From NCBI GenBank assembly GCA_947566645.1, contig CANOKL010000038.1:1-42623 (forward strand): 42,623 nt of DNA, given 5' to 3'. Position 1 is the stretch's first letter; each line of letters begins with the position of its first letter. Below are positions 25,185-33,372 of the stretch, in pieces. Position numbers and translations under genes: made by a program. The notes beneath the pieces are model-generated. The model was not told the DNA's origin, did no database searches, and saw only the letters and a program-made list of their open reading frames with translations. The DNA comes from an uncultured Lachnospiraceae bacterium. Its GTDB lineage: Bacteria > Bacillota > Clostridia > Lachnospirales > Lachnospiraceae.

Positions 25185-25241
25185 GTTACTATTCACAGGT
25201 CAGGAATGCACTGAACGGCCTCCCAGGCCGTGAATAGTAAA
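25185..25241. mobile_element. MITE-like element (57 bp) with target duplication
   Basis: Left end GTTACTATTCACAGG, right end GGCCGTGAATAGTAA. It is flanked by TATCAACC at 25177-25184 and again at 25242-25249; the match extends to ATATCAACC if the final base of the right end is not counted. The right duplication reaches the stop codon of the Amt gene (25249-25251). Confidence 0.75.
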
Positions 25242-25248
25242 TATCAAC

Positions 25249-26997
25249 CTATTCTACGTCCAGAAGTGCTGCCAGGTTTTCTTCTCCTGTCCGGATCTTT
25301 ACGACTCTGTCTACCTGATATACGAAGATCTTTCCGTCCCCGATATGTCCTGTATACAGTACCCTCTTTGCCGCTTCAATCACCGTATCCACAGGAATCT
25401 CGCTGACAACAACCTCCAGCTTCACTTTCGGGAGGAGCGTGACATCCATCTCGACGCCGCGGTATTTTTCGCCCGCACCCTTCTGGATTCCGCAGCCCAT
25501 TACCTGCGTTACCGTCATACCTGTTACACCGATCTCATTCATAGCCTTCTTAACACGTTCGTATCTGGAGAGCTTTGCGATAATCACAACCTTATGAATA
25601 CCGCTGTCCGCCACATCCAGCATCTTCGTAACCGGAACAGCTGCGTCTCTCTGTACCTTTGATGCCGCCTCATATTCCTCTGTACCAAGATGCGTATTTT
25701 CATTGATCTCCATATTCATGGTGTTAGAAACATCCATAATGCTGAAACCGGAATATGCGGAGGGCAGGCCGTGCTCTGTGGAATCCAGCCCGATGATCTC
25801 TTCTTCCTCCGTTACTCTGAGGCCGGCAATTGCCTTAATGATAAAAAACGCGATTGTGATGGTCACTGCGGTCCATGCGCATACGCTTGCGATTCCGATG
25901 ATCTGAATTCCAAGAAGACCCAGTCCCCCTCCGTATAATAAACCGGTAAGTGTATCATTTCCAGGTGCAGATGTGGTGGCAAACAGCCCTGTCGCCAGTG
26001 TTCCCCATATGCCATTCATAAAGTGAACTGCAACGGCGCCAACCGGATCGTCTACATGAAGCTTATAATCCAGAAGCCATACGCCAAATACCACGAGTAC
26101 GCCTGCCACAATCCCGATCACGGATGCACCTAAAGCATCTGTCACGTCGCAGGGCGCTGTAATTGCTACCAGCCCTGCCAGTGATGCATTCAGGCACATA
26201 GACACATCCGGCTTTCCATATCTTACCCATGTAAAGACCATGCAGACTACGGTTGCCACAGCCGGAGCGATCGTAGTGGTCAGGAAAATGGAGCCAAGCT
26301 GTTCCACACTTGTTGCCGCCGCGCCGTTAAATCCATACCAGCCGAGCCACAGGATAAATACACCCAGGCAGCCGATCGGCAGATTGTGTCCCGGGAACGC
26401 ATTTACCTTCGTGATCCTTCCATCCTTGTCCTTAATAAATTTACCGATACGGGGACCGAGAATCTTCGCCCCGATTAATGCGCTTAAACCTCCTACCATA
26501 TGGATCGCACAGGAGCCTGCAAAATCGTGGAAACCTATCTGTGAAAGCCAGCCGCCTCCCCAGATCCAGTGTGCCTCTACCGGATAAATCAAAGCTGAGA
26601 TAATTCCTGAATAAATGCAATAGGACAGAAACTTCGTCCTCTCTGCCATTGCGCCAGAAACAATCGTTGCTGTTGTTGCACAGAATACCAGGTTAAATAC
26701 AAAATTCGACCAGTCAAACTCTGCATAATTGGAAAGAATATCAAATCCCGGCTTCCCGATCAGCCCCAGCATATCCTCTCCGAACAAAAGTCCGAAACCA
26801 ATCAAAATAAACATAACGGTTCCGATACAAAAATCCATCAGGTTCTTCATCAGGATATTTCCCGCATTCTTTGCCCTTGTAAAGCCTGTCTCCACCATGG
26901 CAAAGCCCGCCTGCATCCAGAACACCAGCGCTGCCCCTATAAGGAACCAGACGCCAAATACCTCCCCGCTGATTACACTCATAATCTCATCTGTCAT
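25249..26997 (-). CDS. amt: Ammonium transporter fused to a P-II regulator domain
   Basis: A 582-residue fusion. Residues about 1-410 are an Amt/MEP channel with about eleven helices, including VFWMQAGFAMVETGFTRAKN, AHWIWGGGWL, GSCAIHMVGGLSALIGA with a pore His, and VHFMNGIWGTLATGLF. A linker (about 410-465) leads to a P-II (GlnB/GlnK) domain at 466-582 with KLSRYERVKKAMNEIGVTGMTV, a T-loop around KGAGEKYRGVEMDVTLLPK and the B-loop TGHIGDGKIFV that binds ATP/ADP. The fused P-II would gate the channel in cis by nucleotide and 2-oxoglutarate status. Fusions of this kind are known from other bacteria. The start at 26997 has AAGGAGG 6 nt upstream. The leader carries two terminator-like hairpins. 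Confidence 0.94.
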   Translation of the reverse strand: MTDEIMSVISGEVFGVWFLIGAALVFWMQAGFAMVETGFTRAKNAGNILMKNLMDFCIGTVMFILIGFGLLFGEDMLGLIGKPGFDILSNYAEFDWSNFVFNLVFCATTATIVSGAMAERTKFLSYCIYSGIISALIYPVEAHWIWGGGWLSQIGFHDFAGSCAIHMVGGLSALIGAKILGPRIGKFIKDKDGRITKVNAFPGHNLPIGCLGVFILWLGWYGFNGAAATSVEQLGSIFLTTTIAPAVATVVCMVFTWVRYGKPDVSMCLNASLAGLVAITAPCDVTDALGASVIGIVAGVLVVFGVWLLDYKLHVDDPVGAVAVHFMNGIWGTLATGLFATTSAPGNDTLTGLLYGGGLGLLGIQIIGIASVCAWTAVTITIAFFIIKAIAGLRVTEEEEIIGLDSTEHGLPSAYSGFSIMDVSNTMNMEINENTHLGTEEYEAASKVQRDAAVPVTKMLDVADSGIHKVVIIAKLSRYERVKKAMNEIGVTGMTVTQVMGCGIQKGAGEKYRGVEMDVTLLPKVKLEVVVSEIPVDTVIEAAKRVLYTGHIGDGKIFVYQVDRVVKIRTGEENLAALLDVE

Positions 26998-27021
26998 AAT
27001 TACCCTCCTTCTCATCGGACG

Positions 27022-27199
27022 AAAAAAACGGAGCAAAGCAGCCTTTATATTTAGAAAAAGCCCCTTTGCTCCGTTTTCTTCAGTTAAAATATCATCATGT
27101 ATACTCAGAGAATATACAGTAAAAAAAGAGATTACGGGTAAATCCGCAACCTCTTCGTTCCACATGCTGCATCATAGCATTTCGTTTAAAAATTGTCAA
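27022..27199 (-). promoter_or_regulatory. Amt leader: promoter plus two tandem terminator-like hairpins
   Basis: Reading on the minus strand: TTGACA (27194-27199), a 17-bp spacer and TATGAT (27171-27176). Then an 11-bp stem with two G-U pairs, AGAGGTTGCGG/CCGTAATCTCT, and a 6-nt loop (27127-27154), followed by seven U. Further on, the stem CGGAGCAAAG/CTTTGCTCCG (27029-27073) is followed by seven U, 24 nt before the start codon. Two terminators between promoter and gene indicate transcription attenuation, presumably relieved under nitrogen limitation. Neither the loop sequence (AUUUAC) nor the spacing fits the ANTAR consensus exactly. Confidence 0.7.
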
Positions 27200-27307
27200 G
27201 CGCAGTTCCTCCTGTCAGTTCTGTCATTTGAGTTGAATTCTCCGTCAATTCTGCCAACAATCTGGATATGGATTGGGCAGCAGAATGTCATATTTTTAAT
27301 TCAGATA

Positions 27308-27336
27308 TTGCCTTGTTCTTCTTTCCATGCTAAAAT
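27308..27336 (+). promoter_or_regulatory. Candidate promoter of the GH5 gene
   Basis: TTGCCT (27308-27313), a 17-bp spacer and TAAAAT (27331-27336), 72 nt before the start codon. The remainder of the gap between the divergent amt and GH5 genes (27200-27307) shows nothing else recognisable. Confidence 0.45.
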
Positions 27337-27408
27337 ACAGACAAAATATCAGCATATTTCAGATGAAATACAATACTTTTCACTAAATATTTTCCAGGAG
27401 GAATGATT

Positions 27409-28413
27409 ATGCATTTTTCTATAAGAACCGCAAAAAAACAATTCTGCCTGATTCTGGCTGTCATTCTTTTTGCATCAGTGCCTGCGGCACACGCATCTGC
27501 CGCCGCGAAAACGCCCCTTAGAAAGAACGGACGCCTGCAGGTAAAGGGCGCCAGGCTTGTTAACAATAAAGGGAAGTCCGTTGTCCTTAAAGGCGTCAGC
27601 ACCCATGGAATCAACTGGTTTCCTGAATATGTAAACCCTGCTGCCTTTCAGACTCTCCGGGACAGCTGGGGTGTAAACTGTATCCGGCTTGCCATGTACA
27701 CAGCTGAATATAATGGCTACTGCTCGGGCGGAAATAAAAAGGAATTAAGGGCTTTGATCGACAAAGGCGTACGGTATGCCACAGATCTTGGCATGTATGT
27801 CATCATAGACTGGCACACCTTAAGCGACTGCAATCCGAACCAGTACAAAAAAGAGGCAAAGTCCTTCTTTAAGTATATGGCAAAGAAATACAAAAAGCAC
27901 AAGAATGTCATCTATGAGATCTGCAACGAACCAAACGGCGGCACCCAGTGGAAGGACATTAAGTCCTATGCAAAATCCATTGTCAAAACCATCCGCACTT
28001 ATGACAAGAAAAATATTATCCTCACAGGGACCCCGACCTGGTCACAGGATGTAGAGCTTGCGGCTGAAAGCCCGGTCAAAGGATACTCGAATCTGATGTA
28101 TACCTTTCATTTTTATGCAGCCACCCACGGGGAAGCATACCGCGCAAAGGTGGAGAACGCTGTAAAAAAAGGCCTTCCTGTATTTGTAAGCGAATTCGGA
28201 ATCTCGGAAAGCTCAGGGAACGGAAGAATTGACAAGGCTGAAGCTAACCGGTGGATAAAATTTCTAAATAAGAATAAAATCAGCCGGGTATGCTGGAATC
28301 TCTCCAATAAAGACGAGAGCTGTGCTCTTTTAAAAAGCTCCTGCAGGAAAAACGGGAAGTTTAAAAACAAAGACTTATCCCCAGCAGGAAAATGGTACAA
28401 AAAGAGTAGATAA
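27409..28413 (+). CDS. Secreted glycoside hydrolase family 5 (endoglucanase-like)
   Basis: A 334-residue exported enzyme. The signal peptide (about 1-32, ending near AHASAAA) precedes a single GH5 TIM barrel. The acid/base Glu174 lies in YEICNEPNGG and the nucleophile Glu262 in VFVSEFGISE. Conserved GVNCIRLAMY, VIIDWHTL and FHFYAATHG are all present, closest to subfamily 2 cellulases that cut beta-1,4-glucans. No carbohydrate-binding module, dockerin or sortase signal is present. It is strongly basic (many Lys), possibly for wall or substrate adhesion. The start at 27409 has AGGAGG 7 nt upstream; the ATG at 27403 is too close to it. Apparently transcribed alone or with the next small gene. 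Confidence 0.92.
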   Translation: MHFSIRTAKKQFCLILAVILFASVPAAHASAAAKTPLRKNGRLQVKGARLVNNKGKSVVLKGVSTHGINWFPEYVNPAAFQTLRDSWGVNCIRLAMYTAEYNGYCSGGNKKELRALIDKGVRYATDLGMYVIIDWHTLSDCNPNQYKKEAKSFFKYMAKKYKKHKNVIYEICNEPNGGTQWKDIKSYAKSIVKTIRTYDKKNIILTGTPTWSQDVELAAESPVKGYSNLMYTFHFYAATHGEAYRAKVENAVKKGLPVFVSEFGISESSGNGRIDKAEANRWIKFLNKNKISRVCWNLSNKDESCALLKSSCRKNGKFKNKDLSPAGKWYKKSR

Positions 28414-28461
28414 GGAACTATTCACAAAAAATCAAAAGAAGAAAGTGAGGGCTATCTTTAA

Positions 28462-28758
28462 ATGAAAGTATACGGCACAGATATCTGCATTGACTGCAGA
28501 AACTTCAAACATATTAATAAGCTTCGTGATTTAAATCTGGAGTATACCGATATCACCGCAGATACTACTGCACTTAAAGAGTTTCTAATGCTGCGTGATA
28601 AAAATGACGTCTTTAAGGAATGCCGGGAGAACGGCGGAATCGGCATCCCCTGCTTTGTAAGTGATGATCATAAAATAACGTTAGACATTGACAAGGCTTT
28701 TTCCTGGATCGGCCAGCCTCCTGTACGTGAAGACGAAATCCTGGAAAGACGCGAATAA
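28462..28758 (+). CDS. Glutaredoxin-like thiol-redox protein
   Basis: A 98-residue protein with a thioredoxin-fold start, MKVYGTDICIDCRNFK. The redox pair is Cys9/Cys12 (CIDC) in the glutaredoxin position, and GIGIPCFV supplies the cis-proline before the third strand. It is typical of small Gram-positive glutaredoxin relatives whose partners are mostly unknown. A weak RBS (GTGAGG) lies 11 nt upstream. It follows the GH5 gene by 48 nt in the same direction and may share its transcript. A hairpin follows that ends transcription from the opposite strand. Confidence 0.82.
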   Translation: MKVYGTDICIDCRNFKHINKLRDLNLEYTDITADTTALKEFLMLRDKNDVFKECRENGGIGIPCFVSDDHKITLDIDKAFSWIGQPPVREDEILERRE

Positions 28759-28776
28759 AATTTTGTATATCATTAA

Positions 28777-28810
28777 GCAAAAAGAGGACATGTACTTTTC
28801 CATGTCCTCT
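28777..28810 (-). terminator. Terminator of the DUF6054-like gene
   Basis: On the minus strand, AGAGGACATG, an 8-nt loop and CATGTCCTCT (28783-28810) are followed by TTTTT (28778-28782). It starts 8 nt after that gene's stop. On the plus strand the same stem lacks a U tract. Confidence 0.8.
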
Positions 28811-28817
28811 CTGTCTC

Positions 28818-29159
28818 TTATCTATATATCTGCTCAAATCCGTAGTCCTGCAGGGCATTTAGTGCCATATTTGCAAATGACTGGTTTGCTCCCCAGCTGA
28901 CATTAAAAATACCCTCTCCTCCGCCGGAACCAACAATGCTTGCAGACTGATAACCGCAATCCTCCGTGATCATAACAGTCAGGCTTGCATAGCTGCCGTT
29001 CCGGAAATAATATTTCTCAAACGCAAGCAGCAGAACGCCTCCGCTTCCCAGGCTTTTAAGCTCCTCACATATCAGTTCTGCACTAACCTCTCTTTTTAAT
29101 ATCTCTGCCAGTTCAGAAAGCGGTTCCTGGATATGTGGACACTCCATTTTTACAATCAT
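28818..29159 (-). CDS. DUF6054-like small protein
   Basis: A 113-residue cytoplasmic protein. The core FEKYYFRNGSYASLTVMITED and IVGSGGGEGIFNVSWGANQSFANMALNAL resembles the family now called DUF6054, common in Clostridia, but this is from memory and only moderately sure. No catalytic motif is obvious. It has a clean terminator, its own upstream repeat-rich region, and no partner gene. Function unknown. Confidence 0.65.
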   Translation of the reverse strand: MIVKMECPHIQEPLSELAEILKREVSAELICEELKSLGSGGVLLLAFEKYYFRNGSYASLTVMITEDCGYQSASIVGSGGGEGIFNVSWGANQSFANMALNALQDYGFEQIYR

Positions 29160-29185
29160 GTCTTCTACAGTCTCCTCCTTTTAAA

Positions 29186-29300
29186 AATTCCGGGCCGATA
29201 AAGTGGTGGTTTCCAGCATCCAGCCCCTCGCTGAAAGCGACTTTTAAATGAGCTGGGTGCGTTACTATGAGCGGACGGTTAGTCCGTGAATAGTAACTTG
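29186..29300. repeat. MITE-family copy, near full length
   Basis: About 115 bp ending in GTCCGTGAATAGTAAC. Read in reverse it matches the copy at 35500-35617 through CATTTAAAAGTCGCTTTCAG, CGAGGGG and AACCACCACTTTA. The left end (GGCCCGG/CCGGGCC side) has lost the GTTAC terminus and no flanking duplication was found. Confidence 0.75.
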
Positions 29301-29337
29301 ATTATAGCATAACCGCTCAGTCGGATAAAGAACTGTT

Positions 29338-29365
29338 TTGTATTTAACAGTTTTTATGTTATAAT
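29338..29365 (+). promoter_or_regulatory. Promoter of the DUF3788-like gene
   Basis: TTGTAT (29338-29343), a 16-bp spacer and a perfect TATAAT (29360-29365). The transcript would pass through a MITE-family fragment before the start codon. Confidence 0.6.
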
Positions 29366-29379
29366 GGTATTATTATCCG

Positions 29380-29415
29380 CGGCCCGGGATGCCGCTCATA
29401 GTAACGATTCGGGGC
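29380..29415. repeat. MITE-family fragment in gene leader
   Basis: GGCCCGGGATGCCGCTCATAGTAACG followed by ATTCGGGGCGG resembles the junction sequences of the copies at 17436-17472 and 41640-41667. It sits between promoter and RBS of the DUF3788-like gene. Confidence 0.5.
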
Positions 29416-29436
29416 GGTTTGGAGGAGCATATTAAT

Positions 29437-29859
29437 ATGATTGATCTGGAAGATAAAAATAATTGTCCTACTATTGGGGAAATAAGTGAATATATTGGAA
29501 ATCCTGTTTTTACAAAATTTTGTTCAGAAATCAAGAGCACATATAAATGTAATGAAAAAATAGAATACAGCTCATGCAGCTGGGAGAAGGGATGGAACAT
29601 TAAATTTAAAAAAGCAGGCAAATCATTGTGTACGATATACCCAAGAGAAGGCTATTTTACAGTTTTGGTTGTGGTTGGCAGAAAAGAAAAAACATCTGTT
29701 GAGGAAATACTTACAGAATGTACAATCGAATTGCAAAATTTATATAATCATACACAAGAAGGAAACGGACAAAAGTGGCTGATGATTGATTTAGAAGACA
29801 ATGACTGTTTATACAACGACATTCTACGTCTTATTCAAATTCGTAGAAACAGCAGGTAA
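29437..29859 (+). CDS. DUF3788-like protein
   Basis: A 140-residue cytoplasmic protein. The central SSCSWEKGWNIKFKKAGKSL followed by TIYPREGYFTVLVVVGRKE and the C-terminal W-L-M-I-D-L-E and LIQIRRNSR fit DUF3788 (YdfI/YjbR-like fold proposed), whose biochemical role is unknown. The start at 29437 has GGAGGAG 9 nt upstream; the longer open frame to 29389 reads through repeat sequence. The gene is more A+T-rich than its left neighbours and lies at the edge of the accessory patch. Confidence 0.75.
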   Translation: MIDLEDKNNCPTIGEISEYIGNPVFTKFCSEIKSTYKCNEKIEYSSCSWEKGWNIKFKKAGKSLCTIYPREGYFTVLVVVGRKEKTSVEEILTECTIELQNLYNHTQEGNGQKWLMIDLEDNDCLYNDILRLIQIRRNSR

Positions 29860-29873
29860 TTGTTATCAGTAAT

Positions 29874-29944
29874 GTGCCGCTCCCTGCTCCGCTGCACGAA
29901 GCGGCACAATTAGTAATATTCCAATGGGTATTACCGACCCATTG
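29874..29944. other. Two hairpins between convergent genes
   Basis: GTGCCGC (29874-29880) pairs with GCGGCAC (29901-29907), and CAATGGGT (29922-29929) with ACCCATTG (29937-29944). The second lies 8 nt from the permease stop. Neither has a U tract; they may still mark transcript ends. Confidence 0.45.
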
Positions 29945-29952
29945 CCGGAACA

Positions 29953-32346
29953 CTATCGCAGAGCTTCCATCATTGATCGTTTGCTCTGCTGCTTTAAGGC
30001 CCCTGTTGTAATCAACACACTACATAAAATAACAATCGCACAATACAAGATTGTAATACCCAATGGAAATTGATAATTCAAATAGTTAATTAGGTTGTTT
30101 TTCAAAAATGAGCAAAGAACATATCCAATTCCTCCACCAATTATCACAGATAATACAAGTCCAATACCAACTACGATCAATCCCTCTTTATGAACCATCA
30201 CGGATAATTGTTTTTGAGACATTCCCACTGAACGCATGAGAGAAAACTCCTTGCGCCTTACAATAATTCCCGTCAAAATTGTATTTAGCAAATTCATCAC
30301 AGAAAAACAACCAATTAAAACAATGGCTATTGCAAGGGCTAACTGTGTTCCCTGCAAGAAGTTTTCATTTTGGGCAATCGCAGCAGAAAGCGAATCAATA
30401 CTCAGTCGTGGATTATCTGATATGATTTGGTCTATTTCATTTTCTGCTTGCTGTTCAAAAGAATCCTCTACGCAAATTACATACTGATATGTTAAATTGC
30501 TGTGTGCAATTTTTTGCATTGAATCAACCGGCAATAACAGCATATCTATTTTATCGCCATTATTTCCAATCTTACTTTCGTCAAGAACTGCCGCAATCTC
30601 AAATTCCAGATTTTTCGTATGAGCCCCATCAAAGATCTTCAGCGTTACAGACGAGCCGACTTCCGGATGAATACCAAAATACTTCTCAAAGTCACCCGGC
30701 CTGCCAATCACCATCTGATCCTCAGATGCCATTTGCCCATAATCTGATATTGTTCCATTTAAGAGACAGCTTTGCAGCAAATCCATATCTGCTTTCTCAA
30801 ATCCTACGATTTCAGCATCTGATTCCAGGGCCTGCAGATCATAGGAAACCGGGAGATGCTGATCGTTCATGATCTTTTGCACACCTGATAATTGCGAGAG
30901 TTGTTTTTCCACTTCCTCCGTAAAAGGACTTGATTCCTGCAAAATCTCCAAAGGATTTTCCATCAGCTCCTGATTCGAGATCTTTAAAACGAACTGTCCT
31001 CTTGCAAATCCAGATAAAGACATATCTTCTGCATTGATCGAAGAAAGGACAGAGGATAAACCTAACAGCAGGACGCCAGTCAGGACAAGGGAGGCGGCTG
31101 TCAGTATATTCTTTTTCTTATAACGCAAAATCTGGTTGACTGCCAAAGACCCTGGCGTTAGCCTGTGCTGCCTATGTTTACCTTTCGGTTGGTTATTTTG
31201 TTCATAGCGGGAAGCCTCTATGGGTGAAACGGCCGCGGCTATTTTAGCAGGTTTTTTGATGGACAGGCGCACAGTTACATAGGTTAACGCAACAACAACC
31301 GGGCATATCCATAGCACATTCCATAATTCAAATCCATGCGGAATTAAAATATAAGCCACTACAATTCCCGCAATTAGTCCAATAGGAATTGCAGGTAACA
31401 TCAGCAAAGTTCCCTCCCTAAGAACAAGTCTTTGAATCTGTTTTGCTGTCATCCCTATTGTGCGAAACTGTCCATATTCTTTAATTGAATTGATAATGGA
31501 AATATAGAAAATGTTGTATATTACCAAAATACCAGCGATTACGATAACAAGCAGCCCGGCAGCAGCAGCCATGACCATCCATACCGAAGGCTGGCTAAGA
31601 TTCAAATACGCTTCATTATAAGAAGGAGCCGCTTTACAGCCTGCATCAGCCGCTATCTCTGATATTAAGTTTTTTACATCCCCGGAGTCCGTCTTTGCAT
31701 CTAAATTTACACGAAACATTACTGCCGGTGAAAAGTGATTCCATCCATCCATTTCTGAGAAATATTCTTCAGAAACCATAGCCGCATATAAGGAACGGCC
31801 AGCGCCTTTCGCCCCTGTTTTCAAGTATCCTGTTATAATAAAAGGTTTTTCCTCAGCCTTGTCTGGGTCTGGCAATAGAATGGTATCTCCAATTTTTGCA
31901 TTTATCTTCTGCCGAATTAAGTATTCCTGTTCAATCAGTATTTCATTCTCTTTCTCTGGCATTTTCCCTTCGGAAACAGACAGCCCATTTAATGTAAGTG
32001 CATCCTTGTTGGAATACGAAATATTAAGACGGTCATTTCCAGATTTCACACTGCCAATGGAAGCTGTGAATCCGCATAAATCCACCCGCACATCATCAGA
32101 CAATTTCTGATATTGTTCTTTTTCTATGCCGGAAATAAGCGCATGATAAGACCCTGTTATGTGATTGCCTCCATTTTGGTTCACGGTAATAATTCCAGAA
32201 ACCAGAAGCAATACAGATGCCATCAAAAATGTTGCCAATGAAATTGCAGTAACCGTAAAAATTTTCTTCAAACGCTCTTTCTTTAATTGAGCAGACGCTA
32301 ATTTTTTAATAATAGCACTGGTGTCATTCTCAAAAGGCCATGTCAT
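29953..32346 (-). CDS. FtsX-type ABC transporter permease lacking an adjacent ATPase
   Basis: A 797-residue membrane protein with the same duplicated plan as the permease at 1978-4674 but divergent sequence. It has one helix near 30-52, a large external region, an FtsX module (about 255-390), a further helix (about 425-450), a second external region and a C-terminal FtsX module (about 670-790). The Q-R-S-V-G-M-S motif (MRSVGMSQKQL) marks the module. The start at 32346 has GGAGGTGAT upstream; a longer frame to 32505 lacks an RBS. Such permeases are almost always coded directly after their ATPase, yet upstream lie a hairpin and a methyltransferase gene. It may borrow another ATPase or be a survivor of a rearrangement. 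A+T-rich. Confidence 0.9.
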   Translation of the reverse strand: MTWPFENDTSAIIKKLASAQLKKERLKKIFTVTAISLATFLMASVLLLVSGIITVNQNGGNHITGSYHALISGIEKEQYQKLSDDVRVDLCGFTASIGSVKSGNDRLNISYSNKDALTLNGLSVSEGKMPEKENEILIEQEYLIRQKINAKIGDTILLPDPDKAEEKPFIITGYLKTGAKGAGRSLYAAMVSEEYFSEMDGWNHFSPAVMFRVNLDAKTDSGDVKNLISEIAADAGCKAAPSYNEAYLNLSQPSVWMVMAAAAGLLVIVIAGILVIYNIFYISIINSIKEYGQFRTIGMTAKQIQRLVLREGTLLMLPAIPIGLIAGIVVAYILIPHGFELWNVLWICPVVVALTYVTVRLSIKKPAKIAAAVSPIEASRYEQNNQPKGKHRQHRLTPGSLAVNQILRYKKKNILTAASLVLTGVLLLGLSSVLSSINAEDMSLSGFARGQFVLKISNQELMENPLEILQESSPFTEEVEKQLSQLSGVQKIMNDQHLPVSYDLQALESDAEIVGFEKADMDLLQSCLLNGTISDYGQMASEDQMVIGRPGDFEKYFGIHPEVGSSVTLKIFDGAHTKNLEFEIAAVLDESKIGNNGDKIDMLLLPVDSMQKIAHSNLTYQYVICVEDSFEQQAENEIDQIISDNPRLSIDSLSAAIAQNENFLQGTQLALAIAIVLIGCFSVMNLLNTILTGIIVRRKEFSLMRSVGMSQKQLSVMVHKEGLIVVGIGLVLSVIIGGGIGYVLCSFLKNNLINYLNYQFPLGITILYCAIVILCSVLITTGALKQQSKRSMMEALR

Positions 32347-32491
32347 AGTTGTATCACCTCCATATTTGATAAGGCCATTGTAACCCCAAAATGTCCGCGA
32401 AATGTTACAGCAGCCAAAAAATTTCATTGAATATCGGGGTGAATCTGGGCATAATAAAAGAGCCGGTTTCTTGACTCTTACAATGGATATA

Positions 32492-32540
32492 ATATTGGGG
32501 AACAAACTTGCATTTTATAACAAGATTTGTTCCCCAATAT
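32492..32540. repeat. Inverted repeat TTGGGGAACAAA in permease leader
   Basis: ATATTGGGGAACAAA (32492-32506) pairs with ATTTGTTCCCCAATAT (32525-32540), and the inner CTTG/CAAG extends the stem. Style and outer TTGGGGA resemble the GGGGACGGGG family but the body differs, suggesting a second related palindrome type. The rest of 32347-32622 holds only a short open frame of about 24 codons beside the methyltransferase stop. Confidence 0.65.
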
Positions 32541-32622
32541 GGATGTTATTTAAGATTCTATTGTTTTCCAACAGCGTTCTTTTATAAAGGCCGCAATAAC
32601 AGAGATCTCTTCGCCTTCATCC

Positions 32623-33288
32623 TTACATCTTAATCCCCATAAACCCAGCCTGCATATAAGACATCCAGATCAACTCTGCTGCCTGGAATCCGCACTCCCG
32701 CATAAGTTCCAGATGTGCCCCTATCGTCAATGGAAAATATTCCACTCCATATCTTTTCATATGGTTCTCTGCCTCTTCCCTGTCCTTTCCGTTCCTGATC
32801 TGATAGGATTTCCACCTGTTCATAACAAGCCGCCTTCCAATCTCACTGTCCGGGGCAATATTTTCAAAAGTAAAAAACAATCCCCCGGCCTTTAACGCCC
32901 GGCAGCATCTCTCTACCGCAATCCTTCTGTCTCTTTCCGACAGATAGTGATGGCCCTGGATTGCAGTGACCACATCATATTTTTCTATATCTTCCAATTC
33001 CAGAACTGACATTTGACGGAATCTGGTTTCCCCTGCCTGGAATCTCCCTTTTGCAACAGCAAGCGTTTTTTCCGATATATCTGAAAAAACAAATTCCTGT
33101 ATGGATATTCTTTCTCTGGCCGCTTCATACATTTTTCCCGTTCCACATCCAACATCCAGCCAGGATACACTCTTCTTTCCTGATATGTCCAGTACATCAA
33201 TAACCTGTTCATAAAACTCTTCATAAAACGGAAGCGTCTGCCGTATTTTTGCATCATATTCCTCTGCGCGAAATGCTGTATGCTCCAT
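32623..33288 (-). CDS. Class I SAM-dependent methyltransferase
   Basis: A 221-residue soluble enzyme. Motif I LDVGCGTG is at residues 44-51, the acidic motif II region in FVFSDISEKTLAVAKG, motif post-I/IV in YDVVTAIQGHHYLSE and the C-terminal ALKAGGLFFTFEN. It is similar to UbiE/Tam-like small-molecule methyltransferases; the acceptor is unknown. The start at 33288 is firm, with CAGGAGG 6 nt upstream. The reading frame stays open for another 78 codons upstream, which encode a piece of a MATE pump and must not be taken as part of this protein. A 2-gene transcript from the serine hydrolase side is possible. Confidence 0.87.
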   Translation of the reverse strand: MEHTAFRAEEYDAKIRQTLPFYEEFYEQVIDVLDISGKKSVSWLDVGCGTGKMYEAARERISIQEFVFSDISEKTLAVAKGRFQAGETRFRQMSVLELEDIEKYDVVTAIQGHHYLSERDRRIAVERCCRALKAGGLFFTFENIAPDSEIGRRLVMNRWKSYQIRNGKDREEAENHMKRYGVEYFPLTIGAHLELMRECGFQAAELIWMSYMQAGFMGIKM

Positions 33289-33372
33289 AACAACCCTCCT
33301 GCTTTTGTCCCCTATAAACTGCCCTGGTTCCAATCTCTTACCTTCCTTTCTTTCAAAAATATTGGTACTGTT

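Noticed and set aside
27127..27154. ANTAR-type hexaloop element in the Amt leader
   Set aside because: The loop has six bases with A first, but the fourth base is U instead of G and no second matching hexaloop was seen. Left as an unassigned attenuator hairpin.
26998..27165. In-frame upstream extension of the Amt gene to an ATG at 27165
   Set aside because: The extension spans the leader's two terminators, has no RBS and would place the ATG about 6 nt after the -10 box. The ATG at 26997 has AAGGAGG.
32541..32622. C-terminal continuation of the methyltransferase in another frame
   Set aside because: About 24 codons are open in a shifted frame after the stop, but no known methyltransferase tail could be recognised, so a frameshift is not claimed.
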